Below, one piece after another: positions 9,929 to 17,987 of a stretch of 64,000 nucleotides of DNA. Positions within the stretch are counted from its first letter, which is position 1. Each line of letters starts with the position of its first letter. The stretch covers positions 1 to 64,000 of the forward strand of contig JAIXSR010000049.1 of the NCBI GenBank assembly GCA_027484605.1. Direction: 5' to 3'. The stretch comes from Hyphomicrobiales bacterium (lineage in GTDB: Bacteria; Pseudomonadota; Alphaproteobacteria; Rhizobiales; Beijerinckiaceae). Under the pieces are notes generated by a model. That model saw only the letters and a program-made list of their open reading frames with translations. It searched no databases and was not told the DNA's origin. A program made the translations under genes and the position numbers.

Positions 9929-10891
9929 TCAGAGCCCCGCTTCCTTGGCGAGCGCGCGGAACTTGGCCACGTCGGCCTTCACGCGCTTGTCGAAATCCGC
10001 GCCGAGCGAGTCGAAGGCGAAGAGGCCGCGGGCCTCGCGCTCCTTGACGAATTCGTCCGTCTTGGTGAGCTTGGCCAGCGTATCGACCCACCACTTGTAT
10101 TCGGCATCGCCGACCTTCGGGCCGACATAGAGGCCACGCCAGATCGGCCAGTCGATCGTGTAGCCCTGCTCGAACGTGGTCGGGATGTCCTTGAAGGCGC
10201 CCGGCAGGCGGCGATCCGACATGATGGCGAGGATGCGGAGCTTGCCCTGCTGGTGCAGGTTGATCATCTCCGAGGCATCGCCCGAGGCGATCTTGATATG
10301 GCCGCCCTGAAGCGCCGTGGTCACGGCCCCGCCGCCTTCCAGCGCCGCATAGCGCATCTTCTTCGGATCGACCTTCGCCTCGCGGGCGATCATGGCCATC
10401 TTCATCCAGTCCTGGCTGCCGACCGCACCGCCGCCGCCGACCGGGAAGGCGCCGGGATCCTTGCCGAAGGCCGCGATCAGTTCCTTGAGCGACTTGATCG
10501 GGCTGTCGGCCGACACGGCGACGATGCCGAAATCGGTGCCGAGCGCGCCGACCCAGCGGACGGCATTCTCGTCATGCTTGCCGAACTTGCCCTGCGCGAT
10601 CAGCAGCGCCGAGCCCGAGGAGGCAGCGATCACGAGGCCGCCATCGCCCGGGCGGGTGCCGATCACGTGGTTATAGGCCACGGCGCCGACGCCGCCTTCC
10701 ATGTAGGTGACCGCCATCGGGTCCTTGATCAGCTTCGCGGCATGCAGTGCATTGCCGGCGAGACGGCAGGTCAGGTCGAAGCCACCGCCCGGCTTGGCGC
10801 CGGCAAGGCATTCGGTCTTGGCAGGCTGGGCGAGCGCAGCGCCGGCAAGGCCGGCGAAAGCGAGCGTCGCGATCAGAAGCTTGGTGCGCAT
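9929..10891 (-). CDS. tctC: Periplasmic tricarboxylate-binding receptor, TctC/Bug family
   Basis: 320 aa with a Sec signal peptide (MRTKLLIATLAFAGLAGAAL, cleavage after ALA). The mature protein begins with KTECLAGAKPGGGFDLTCRL, which is where Bug proteins carry their first ligand loop (PAGGGFDxTAR type), followed by GGVGAVAYNH and GGGGAVGSQDW. It delivers a carboxylate to TctBA. It is the first gene of the tctC-tctB-tctA unit and diverges from the two-component operon at 11078. Two Cys residues near the N-terminus of the mature protein could form a disulfide. Confidence 0.93.
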   Translation of the reverse strand: MRTKLLIATLAFAGLAGAALAQPAKTECLAGAKPGGGFDLTCRLAGNALHAAKLIKDPMAVTYMEGGVGAVAYNHVIGTRPGDGGLVIAASSGSALLIAQGKFGKHDENAVRWVGALGTDFGIVAVSADSPIKSLKELIAAFGKDPGAFPVGGGGAVGSQDWMKMAMIAREAKVDPKKMRYAALEGGGAVTTALQGGHIKIASGDASEMINLHQQGKLRILAIMSDRRLPGAFKDIPTTFEQGYTIDWPIWRGLYVGPKVGDAEYKWWVDTLAKLTKTDEFVKEREARGLFAFDSLGADFDKRVKADVAKFRALAKEAGL

Positions 10892-11077
10892 GGTGTCTCC
10901 TCACATCGGGGACGATCGAGGGGCGGCCATGGCGGGAGGCGGCGGCGCCGCTCCCGTTTACTCCCCCGTTCGTTGTTTTTGCTCACCCACTTGGCGGGGC
11001 GATGGTTGCTGGATACCCTTCCGACCTGTCGCGAACCTGACGCGCCGAAAAAGAAGAATCAGGGAGGAACGGGCGGG

Positions 11078-11743
11078 ATGCGGATCCTGGTGGTGGAGGA
11101 TGTGGCCGATGTCGGCGAGGCGATCGTCGCCTCGCTCGAGCGGATCGGCCATACAGTGGACTGGGAGCGCAACGGCAGCGAGGCTGACGCCCTGCTGCAG
11201 GCCCAGAGCTATGACCTTGTCGTGCTGGATGTCATGCTGCCCGACATGGACGGATTCGCCATCCTGAAGGCCCTGCGGCGCCGGCGGAAGGCGACACCGG
11301 TTCTCGTGCTGACGGCCCGGAGCCAGATCGAGGACCGGGTTTCCGCGCTCGATCTCGGGGCGGATGACTATCTCGTCAAGCCGTTCGATTTCCGCGAGCT
11401 GGAAGCCCGCGTCCGCGCCCTGCTCCGCCGGAAGACCGGCTCGGCCACGAATGTGATCGAGGTGGGCGGGATCATGCTCGACCAGGCCGGGCGGGCCGCG
11501 ACGCTGCATGGCAAGCCGCTGGACCTGACCCGGCGCGAACTGACCATGCTGGAAATTCTCGCCACCCGGCCGGGGCGGGTCTTCGGCAAGGACGAGCTGA
11601 TGGACCAGCTCTTCGGCTTCGAGGACGAGCCCAGCGAGAATGCCGTCGAGCAGTATATTGCCCGCCTCCGGCGCAAGATCGCCGGGGCCTCGGCAGAGAT
11701 CCGCACCCTGCGCGGGCTCGGCTACCAGCTGGTCGCGCTGTGA
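11078..11743 (+). CDS. OmpR/TctD-type response regulator
   Basis: 221 aa: receiver domain (acidic pair E7-D8, phosphoacceptor D51 in VVLDVMLPDMDGF, conserved Lys in DDYLVKPF) followed by an OmpR winged helix (LTRRELTMLEILA, ENAVEQYIARLRRKI). Start ATG 11078 is preceded by GGAGGAAC; the frame is open much further upstream but without family similarity. The stop overlaps the kinase start by 4 bp (GTGA). Divergent from tctCBA, so the likely role is activation of that transporter, as TctD does for TctCBA in enterobacteria (family knowledge plus inference). Confidence 0.95.
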   Translation: MRILVVEDVADVGEAIVASLERIGHTVDWERNGSEADALLQAQSYDLVVLDVMLPDMDGFAILKALRRRRKATPVLVLTARSQIEDRVSALDLGADDYLVKPFDFRELEARVRALLRRKTGSATNVIEVGGIMLDQAGRAATLHGKPLDLTRRELTMLEILATRPGRVFGKDELMDQLFGFEDEPSENAVEQYIARLRRKIAGASAEIRTLRGLGYQLVAL

Positions 11744-13155
11744 CACCGCGCGGGCCCTCGCTCTATCGCCGGCTCGCCGGGGTGATCACCGTCGTGCTGG
11801 CCATCGGTGCGCTGGTCCTGGGCTGGGCCGCCTGGATCTATGCCCGTGTGGCGGCGGACGAGGCCTATGACCGGCTGCTGGTCGGGGCCGCCCTGCAGAT
11901 TGCGGAGAGCGTGGCGACGGAACCCGGCCGCGTCACGGTGGACCCGCCGATCTCCGCCTTCGAGACGCTGGCGCTGGCGCGGGATGACCGCATCTTCTAC
12001 CGGGTGACAGATCCGAAGGGCGACAGCCTGACCGGGCAGGACGATCTCGCCTCGGCGCGCCGGCCGGGCGGCCCGGGGCGCGAGCCGGTCCTGTCCGACG
12101 GGGTCTATCGCGGCTTCCCTGTCCGCATCGTCACGCTGGGCCGCTTCGTTACCGGGCCCGGCATCGATGGCTGGGTCGAGGTCACGCTGGCGCAGACGCG
12201 CCTTGCCCGGCTCGAACTGGCCCGCGACCTGACCTTGAAATCCGTGCTGCTCGTTCTCGGCATGAGCCTGCTCGCGCTGGTGGCCCTGCTCGTCGCGGTC
12301 CGGGTGGCCCTGCGCCCGCTTGGCGCGGTTCAGGCGGCCATGGCCGCACGCGACCCGAAGGACCTCCGCCCGGTGGAGATCGAGGCACCGCGCGAGGTGG
12401 CGATGCTGGTCGATTCGATCAACCACTTTCTCGGCCGGCTGGCCGAACGGGTGGGCGGCATGGAGCGCTTCATCGCCGATGCCGCCCACCAGATCCGGAC
12501 ACCGCTGACCGCGCTGGCCGCGCAGGTGGACCTGCTCTCGACGGAGACGCGGGCCGAGAGGCGGCGCCAGCAGATGGCCCGGGTGCTCGAACGGATCGAG
12601 CAGCTGGGCCGCCTGACCAGCCAGTTGCTGAGCCATGCCATGGTGATCCACCGCCGCGAGGTGGTGCAGCTCGGGCCGGTCGATCTCGTGCCGGTGGCGC
12701 AGGCTGCGCTCAAGGAAGCCGTTCCGCTGTCGCTCGACCGTGATATCCGGGTGTCGTTCGAGCCGGCAGCGCCGAGCCTTGTCGTGCGCGGTGACCGCGT
12801 CTCGATCGGCGAGGTGATCGCCAATGCCGTGCATAACGCGATCCGGCACGGGGCGCCCGGTCTCGTATCGCTCCGGCTGCGGGCCGAAGGCGAGGATGCC
12901 GTGGTGGAGATTGCCGATGACGGGCCGGGCATTCCGCCGGAAAGCTGGGACGAGGTGGTGAAGCCCTTCGTCCGGGGCGATGCCGAGGCCTCCGGTTCGG
13001 GGCTCGGCCTCACCATCGTGTCGGATGTCGTGGTGGCCCATGGCGGCCGGCTGACCTTCGGGCGCGACGAGGCCGGACTCTTCGTGGTGTCGCTGCGCTT
13101 TCCGCTTCTGGCGGGCGCGGGCGAAACCCGGCGGCTGACGGAGGCTGCCGCATGA
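11740..13155 (+). CDS. Sensor histidine kinase, TctE type
   Basis: 471 aa from GTG 11740. Two membrane segments (about residues 9-35 and 163-190) enclose a periplasmic sensor domain of about 125 residues. The H-box FIADAAHQIRTPLTAL carries the phosphorylated His at about 250. The N-box (NAVHNAIRHG), G1 (DDGPGIPPE) and G2 (GSGLGLTIVSD) of the ATPase domain are intact. The architecture matches TctE kinases with an N-terminal 2CSK-type sensor. It is translationally coupled to the regulator before it and to the binding protein after it (4-bp overlaps on both sides), which suggests one stoichiometric signalling unit. Confidence 0.95.
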   Translation: MTPRGPSLYRRLAGVITVVLAIGALVLGWAAWIYARVAADEAYDRLLVGAALQIAESVATEPGRVTVDPPISAFETLALARDDRIFYRVTDPKGDSLTGQDDLASARRPGGPGREPVLSDGVYRGFPVRIVTLGRFVTGPGIDGWVEVTLAQTRLARLELARDLTLKSVLLVLGMSLLALVALLVAVRVALRPLGAVQAAMAARDPKDLRPVEIEAPREVAMLVDSINHFLGRLAERVGGMERFIADAAHQIRTPLTALAAQVDLLSTETRAERRRQQMARVLERIEQLGRLTSQLLSHAMVIHRREVVQLGPVDLVPVAQAALKEAVPLSLDRDIRVSFEPAAPSLVVRGDRVSIGEVIANAVHNAIRHGAPGLVSLRLRAEGEDAVVEIADDGPGIPPESWDEVVKPFVRGDAEASGSGLGLTIVSDVVVAHGGRLTFGRDEAGLFVVSLRFPLLAGAGETRRLTEAAA

Positions 13156-14249
13156 AACGCATCCTGGCCCTGCTTTCCGCCTGCCTGCTGGCCCCTTGGC
13201 TGCTGGCCCACCCCGGCCTGACGCAGGAATCGCTCACGACCTTCCCTGCGCCCGGCCCCGAGCGTCATGTGCTGACGCTGGAGACGGCAACGGATCTCGT
13301 CGCCTTCGAGCCGCTGGTCCGGGATTTCCAGCGCATCGCGCCGGATGTGACGATCCGCTACCGGGAATTCGTGACCAATGCCCTGTTCGAGCGGGTCCGC
13401 GGCGAATGCCTCGCCGAGCGGCCCGGGGCCGATCTCGTCATCACCTCCTCGGTCGACCATCTCGTGGTGCTGTCCAATGCCGGCTGCGCGATGGCGCATC
13501 GCTCGCCGGAAACGCTGGCCGCACCGGCCTGGACGCGCTGGCGCGACGAGGTGTTCGGCTTCACCTTCGAGCCGGCGGTCATCGTCTATAACCGCGCGCT
13601 GCTGAAGCCGGAGGAAGTGCCGCGCACGCGGCTCGACCTGATCGAGCTGATGCGCGAACAACCGGCGCGCTTCTCGGGCCGGATCGGCGGCTATGACATT
13701 GCCCGGTCGGGGATCGGCTATCTCTTCGCCGCCTTCGATGCCCGGAACGCGCTGATCTATGGCCGCCTGATCGAAGGCTTCGGCCGGACGCGAATCGTCA
13801 CGCGGTGCTGCTCCTCCGATCTGATCGAGGAGCTTGCGCGGGGCGAGCTTTTCATCGGCTACAATATCCTCGGTTCCTATGCCTATTCGGCGCAGAAGGC
13901 GGGCGCGCCGATCGGCATCGTGATCCCGCATGATTACGTGCTGGCGCTCAGCCGCGGCGTGATGATCCCCGCCCGGGGGCGGCAGCCGGAACTGGCGCGG
14001 CGCTTCCTCGATTACCTTCTCAGCCAGCGCGGCCAGCGCATCGTGCAGCAGGAGGCATTCTTCTTCGGGCTCAACGGCTCCGTGCCGGAGGGCGTCGAGG
14101 CGCCGCCGGGCGGACTTTCCTCCGGCGCGTTGCGACCGATCGTGATCGGTCCGGGCCTTTTGCCGACTCAGGACCGCGCCAAGCGCGAGCGCTTCCTGCG
14201 CGAATGGCAGAATGCCATGCAGGGCACCGAGCCGCGCGGGTTGCAATGA
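13152..14249 (+). CDS. Periplasmic ABC-type (Fe3+/2-aminoethylphosphonate-like) binding protein coupled to two-component system
   Basis: 365 aa with a signal peptide (MKRILALLSACLLAPWLLA) and an extracellular solute-binding fold (VLTLETATDLVAFEPLVRDF, later GYNILGSYAYSAQKAG). No permease or ATPase genes follow; the gene instead overlaps the histidine kinase by 4 bp (ATGA). Family knowledge: similar proteins (for example PgtC next to PgtB/PgtA) serve as periplasmic ligand sensors for kinases. The inference here is that it binds a ligand and signals through the TctE-like kinase. Cys residues near VRGECLAE, NAGCAMAH and RCCSSD are notable for a periplasmic protein and could form disulfides. Confidence 0.85.
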   Translation: MKRILALLSACLLAPWLLAHPGLTQESLTTFPAPGPERHVLTLETATDLVAFEPLVRDFQRIAPDVTIRYREFVTNALFERVRGECLAERPGADLVITSSVDHLVVLSNAGCAMAHRSPETLAAPAWTRWRDEVFGFTFEPAVIVYNRALLKPEEVPRTRLDLIELMREQPARFSGRIGGYDIARSGIGYLFAAFDARNALIYGRLIEGFGRTRIVTRCCSSDLIEELARGELFIGYNILGSYAYSAQKAGAPIGIVIPHDYVLALSRGVMIPARGRQPELARRFLDYLLSQRGQRIVQQEAFFFGLNGSVPEGVEAPPGGLSSGALRPIVIGPGLLPTQDRAKRERFLREWQNAMQGTEPRGLQ

Positions 14250-14580
14250 GGACGATCTGACCTCTCCCGATCCGTTTCGCCCGAGCCGAAGGCCGATCTC
14301 CAGATCCGCAAGCAGGGCGCAGCCCCGACCCCGCCATGCACCGAAGCTGGCGTTTTCCGGGCGCCTTCCGGCGGTTTTTCCGGTCGGTAACCTGTGTTCA
14401 AATGATATTCGAAAATCACGGCATTTTCTTAGAAGTCTTTATTCAGACACCGAAAACAGAAACCGCAAAATAAATTCATTTTTTACTGTTAATCCTCTAT
14501 GTCCATGAAAAACATGTAAAATTTGACTCGAATTTGTGCCGCCATTAACTGGAGATGCTTAATCAGCAAGGAGGATTAAC
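14250..14580 (+). promoter_or_regulatory. AT-rich 331-bp leader of the RTX gene
   Basis: No gene is seen here. From about 14395 the base composition drops sharply from GC-rich to AT-rich, continuing to the GTG at 14581. A possible promoter is TTGACT (14523-14528), 17 bp, TAACTG (14546-14551); the -10 match is poor. A strong Shine-Dalgarno AAGGAGGATTAAC precedes the start. An AT-rich promoter of this kind often marks H-NS/MucR-type control or transfer (inference). Confidence 0.5.
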
Positions 14581-16176
14581 GTGTCTATCCAGCTTAATGT
14601 GAACGTGAAGACCGTGGCGGGGACCACCACAACGGTCAAGGGAACCGCACCAACCGAGACCCAGGATGATTTCATCCGCGGTTCGAGCGGCGCCGACATC
14701 ATCAGCGCCGGCGATGGCAATGATCGTGTCTGGGCCGGCGCCGGCGCGGATTTCGTCGATGGCGGTGCCGGCGACGATGTGCTGTTCGGCGAAAGCGGCA
14801 ATGACATCCTCAAGGGCGGTGCCGGCAATGATCGCCTCGATGGCGGGTCCGACAATGACACGCTGTTCGGTGACGAGGGCAATGACTGGCTCTGGGGTGG
14901 CTCGGGCAACGATAGCCTCGATGGCGGGACCGGCAACGACCTTCTCTGGGGTGGTTCCGGCGATGACAGGATCTATGGCGGCGAGGGCAATGACTGGCTC
15001 ATCGGCGGCTCGGGAAAGGATGAACTGACGGGCGGGGCCGGCCGGGACTATTTCCAGTTCTGGATCGACAATTCCCAGAAGAACCTCAATCTCGGTGCAC
15101 TCTGGGGCAATGATACGATCACCGACTTCACCTCGGGTTCTCCGAACGGTGACCTGCTCGACCTGCGCACCCTGTTCGAGCGTTTCTCGGATGCCGATGT
15201 GCAGGCTCTGCTCCAGACTCTCGACAACCCGGCCAGCCTGATCGATTCCGATAACCCCCTGATCAAGGTCAACCAGGATGACGTCTCGGCCCTGGAACTC
15301 GAGACCCTTGGCGGCGAACAGATCCAGTTCAAGATCTCGACATTCGATATCTTCGGGACAAAGCAGGTCAAGATCGAGATCAGGAACATCGACAACCCGC
15401 TTGATACCGGCGCAACCATCACGCTCGAGAATATCTCGGACCTGAAGACGAGCGACTTCCTGCGCGAAACGATGAAAGTCGTGCATGGCGGCGCGGGTGA
15501 TGACACGTACCAAGCCTCGGATTTCGACTTCATCGCGACCAAGGGGGCCAAGGTCTACGGCTTCGGCGGCGATGATACGATCGACATGGGCGCAGCGACC
15601 AGAGGCGTCGAACTCTACGGCGGCGAAGGCGATGACGATCTGATCGGCGGCTCGTCCCATGACCGGCTGGAAGGCGGGAATGGCGATGACACCCTCAAGG
15701 GCGGCAACGGCAACGACTCGCTCAACGGCGGGGCCGGCAACGACACGCTCGAGGGCGGCAATGGGAATGACATCCTGTTCGGCGGCGGCGGCAGCGACAT
15801 GCTGACCGGCGGTGCCGGGAATGATACGTTCCTCATCGGCGGCACCGTCCGGGTCGACTGGGATGCCGGCAAGGCGTTCTTCAACGTCAATACCGGGGCC
15901 ACGACCATTTCCGACTTCACGACTGGCGACAAGATCAAGTTCGCGGACTTCATCCCGAACTGGAGCCTGCAATCGGCGGATCTCCGCCAGAAATTCGTGG
16001 ATACCTGGTTCGAGGACCATGCCAGCGTTGCCGGCAACGATCTCGTCATCGCGGGCGACAATAACGGTGCGGCGCTTGGCGGCGAATGGTCGATCACGGT
16101 GACCGGTCGCGATGACATCTATACCGATCTGAAGGACGGCTCGTTCAACTACCAGGATTATTTCCTGTTCGTGTGA
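14581..16176 (+). CDS. RTX (hemolysin-type) calcium-binding repeat protein, secreted
   Basis: 531 aa from GTG 14581. Two blocks of glycine-aspartate nonapeptides (GGxGxDxLx) are visible: about 12 units at residues 40-165 and about 8 at 340-425. These fold into calcium-binding parallel beta-rolls. Between them is a domain of about 150 residues without recognisable catalytic motifs. There is no Sec signal; the C-terminus ends in hydrophobic residues (NYQDYFLFV) as in type I secretion substrates. No TolC/HlyB/HlyD genes are nearby, so the exporter must be elsewhere. Possibly a surface-layer or matrix protein rather than a toxin; no lipase or protease motif is present. A strong terminator follows. 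Confidence 0.9.
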   Translation: MSIQLNVNVKTVAGTTTTVKGTAPTETQDDFIRGSSGADIISAGDGNDRVWAGAGADFVDGGAGDDVLFGESGNDILKGGAGNDRLDGGSDNDTLFGDEGNDWLWGGSGNDSLDGGTGNDLLWGGSGDDRIYGGEGNDWLIGGSGKDELTGGAGRDYFQFWIDNSQKNLNLGALWGNDTITDFTSGSPNGDLLDLRTLFERFSDADVQALLQTLDNPASLIDSDNPLIKVNQDDVSALELETLGGEQIQFKISTFDIFGTKQVKIEIRNIDNPLDTGATITLENISDLKTSDFLRETMKVVHGGAGDDTYQASDFDFIATKGAKVYGFGGDDTIDMGAATRGVELYGGEGDDDLIGGSSHDRLEGGNGDDTLKGGNGNDSLNGGAGNDTLEGGNGNDILFGGGGSDMLTGGAGNDTFLIGGTVRVDWDAGKAFFNVNTGATTISDFTTGDKIKFADFIPNWSLQSADLRQKFVDTWFEDHASVAGNDLVIAGDNNGAALGGEWSITVTGRDDIYTDLKDGSFNYQDYFLFV

Positions 16177-16215
16177 CCGATCGGTCGCGGGGAAAACCGC
16201 GATGGAAATGCAGGA

Positions 16216-16249
16216 CCGCGGCCGCCCCCCGGCCGCGGTTTTGTTTTTC
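16216..16249 (+). terminator. Rho-independent terminator of RTX gene
   Basis: Perfect 8-bp stem CCGCGGCC (16216-16223) / GGCCGCGG (16231-16238) with a 7-base loop, followed by TTTTGTTTTT. It begins 40 bp after the RTX stop and is the clearest intrinsic terminator in the window. Confidence 0.9.
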
Positions 16250-16269
16250 TTGGTGAAGGATAACGCGCC

Positions 16270-16443
16270 ATGCGATTTGCAGGCGCTTTGGTGGCCTCTC
16301 TGGTCCCGTGGATATCGACCGGCCATGTATGCCGGTACGGGCAATACCGGATCGTCAGGACGCAGATTCACCGGGGCTCGGCCGGTCTTGCCGCAGCCCT
16401 CTCCGGCGGCCGCGTCCCCGGCCTTGCCTCACCCGACGAATGA
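16270..16443 (+). CDS. Possible small exported protein, 57 aa
   Basis: An open frame from ATG 16270 to TGA 16443 with GAAGGATAAC upstream as a possible ribosome-binding site. The product starts MRFAGALVASLVPWIST, which looks like a short signal or membrane segment, followed by a basic stretch. It lies just after the RTX terminator and overlaps the end of the HD-GYP gene on the other strand by 15 bp. No family recognised; it may be chance. Confidence 0.25.
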   Translation: MRFAGALVASLVPWISTGHVCRYGQYRIVRTQIHRGSAGLAAALSGGRVPGLASPDE

Positions 16444-17520
16444 CGATTGCTGCGCGACATGGGCGAAGGCACTGACCAATGCAGGGTCCAGTTGCCCCTT
16501 CATTCCCTGCATGATTGCATAGGCATCCAGCGCAGAAAGCTGGCTCTTGTATGAGCGTTCCTCGATCAGTGCCGAGAAGATGTCTGCAATCGTCACGAGC
16601 CTGACAAAATCACTGATCGATGAGCCCATGAGACCGTCCGGATAGCCAGACCCATCAAGGAATTCATGATGCTGTCCGGCGGCATCCACGAGATCAGGGG
16701 AAAAGCCGCCATGCTTGCGCAGGATCTCTCGCCCCGCCGCCGCATGCCGTTTCATGATTATGTGCTCATCCGGTGTCAGTTGGTCGGGCTTCTCGAGGAG
16801 ATCGACCGGAATGCAGGCCTTGCCGATATCATGCAGCAAGCCGGCGAGCGCAACCCGGCGCAAATCGGAATGCCCGAAGCCTAGATGCATGCCGAAGCCG
16901 ACAACGATGCCGGTAACGAGCAGGCTGTGGCGGTAGGTCCGGGAATGATGCAGTTTCACAAGTCTCACCCAATCGGCGAGGCTTGTCTCGGTCATGGTTT
17001 CAATGAGCGCGTCGCCTGCCGAATAGAGTTCGTCCTGAGAGAGCTTCTGTCCCGTGATCGCAAACTGGAGAATGCGCTCGGTAATGTCGATGCCGGCGTA
17101 CAGGCCCCTGGCTTTTTGCGCCGGAAGTCCCCGGGCTGGATCCACGGGCCTGCCCATGCCCGCGAGGATCAGCTGGTCGACACTGAAATAAAGCGAGCTC
17201 GCCTCCAGCGGCCGATGAAGATGGGCCGCCGCGCCGATGGCCTCGGCGCTCAGGGTCGTGCCGCGATCGGGGCCATCCGAGATAAAAAGCTTGCGGATCG
17301 ACTTCTGGGCGAAAGCCTTGAGCGCTTCGGTGAGTTCACGAAGGTCCGAGGTCCGGCCGATGCGGCAATCGACAACCATCAGAAGGTAGTTCTCGTTCCT
17401 GATCCCGACCAGGTCTCGCACGCGGCGGGGCAGCACCTTGTAGCGATTGAGCAGGAATCCGAGGATATCCGGACGTGGCGCCACGCCGTCATGAACCAGC
17501 AAAATCGAGTCGCCACTCAT
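16429..17520 (-). CDS. HD-GYP domain protein with degenerate receiver-like N-terminus (c-di-GMP phosphodiesterase)
   Basis: 363 aa. The C-terminal half (about 185-363) is an HD-GYP domain: catalytic HD pair H230-D231 in LLHDIGK, HHEF plus GSGYPDG near 290, and DIFSAL. HD-GYP proteins hydrolyse cyclic di-GMP to GMP; the usual Arg after HHE is Phe here, but the GYP triad is intact. The N-terminal about 125 residues (SILLVHDGVAPRPDILGFLL) look like a receiver fold without the standard Asp cluster, so it is probably not phosphorylated. It stands alone, convergent with the RTX gene, which suggests a link between c-di-GMP and surface properties (inference). Confidence 0.88.
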   Translation of the reverse strand: MSGDSILLVHDGVAPRPDILGFLLNRYKVLPRRVRDLVGIRNENYLLMVVDCRIGRTSDLRELTEALKAFAQKSIRKLFISDGPDRGTTLSAEAIGAAAHLHRPLEASSLYFSVDQLILAGMGRPVDPARGLPAQKARGLYAGIDITERILQFAITGQKLSQDELYSAGDALIETMTETSLADWVRLVKLHHSRTYRHSLLVTGIVVGFGMHLGFGHSDLRRVALAGLLHDIGKACIPVDLLEKPDQLTPDEHIIMKRHAAAGREILRKHGGFSPDLVDAAGQHHEFLDGSGYPDGLMGSSISDFVRLVTIADIFSALIEERSYKSQLSALDAYAIMQGMKGQLDPALVSAFAHVAQQSSFVG

Positions 17521-17882
17521 CAGTCAACAGCCCCGGGTTGGCGTTCCTTCGCCCCAACTTCTGCTGACGGCATACACGTGAACACTTGCATTTTAGCTAA
17601 TCGGGCGAGCGAAACCTGATAGCGCCTCCCAAAAAGCCCGCATGACGGAGGGGATCCGAGGCCGTTCCACATGATTTCGCTCCCGCTTCATCAAGGCACC
17701 GGCATCGGGCAGGCTTGCGGTCAGTCACACTCTCTCGGCATCGATCGGATCCGCATCGTTGGGATCAGACAGACTTCAAGCGGGACAGGTTCAAGGGTTA
17801 GACCCGTCACAATCGGCGATTGGCCACCCCATGGAGGCCTAACTCCGACCCATCAGACGGAAGAAAAGCCGGAACGGACGTC
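17521..17882. other. Non-coding stretch between HD-GYP and lactonase genes
   Basis: About 360 bp without a convincing gene, RNA or repeat on either strand. It must hold the promoter of the HD-GYP gene (minus strand). I find no clear -35/-10 pair. Confidence 0.5.
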
Positions 17883-17987
17883 ATGCCTTCCAAGATGAAG
17901 CCCGAAACCAAGGTCATGCGGGATCCGGGTTCACGGACATCACCGCCGGTGAAGCCTAAGCCTGTCAAGATTCCCCCGCCGGCGTGA
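17883..17987 (+). CDS. Possible 34-aa lysine/proline-rich peptide
   Basis: Open frame ATG 17883 to TGA 17987; the product is rich in Lys and Pro (opening MPSKMKPETKVMRDPGSRTS and ending VKIPPPA). GGAACGGACGTC precedes the start. It overlaps the last 23 bp of the lactonase gene on the opposite strand. The composition is unlike that of random frames here, but no family is recognised. Confidence 0.3.
   Translation: MPSKMKPETKVMRDPGSRTSPPVKPKPVKIPPPA

Noticed and set aside
10940-10965. Terminator hairpin between tctC and the response regulator gene
   Set aside because: The GC-rich imperfect inverted repeat lies between divergent promoters, has a mismatch and is not downstream of any gene.
12330-14246. 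A 638-codon minus-strand frame opposite the kinase and binding protein
   Set aside because: Antisense shadow of two well-supported coupled genes, with no family features.
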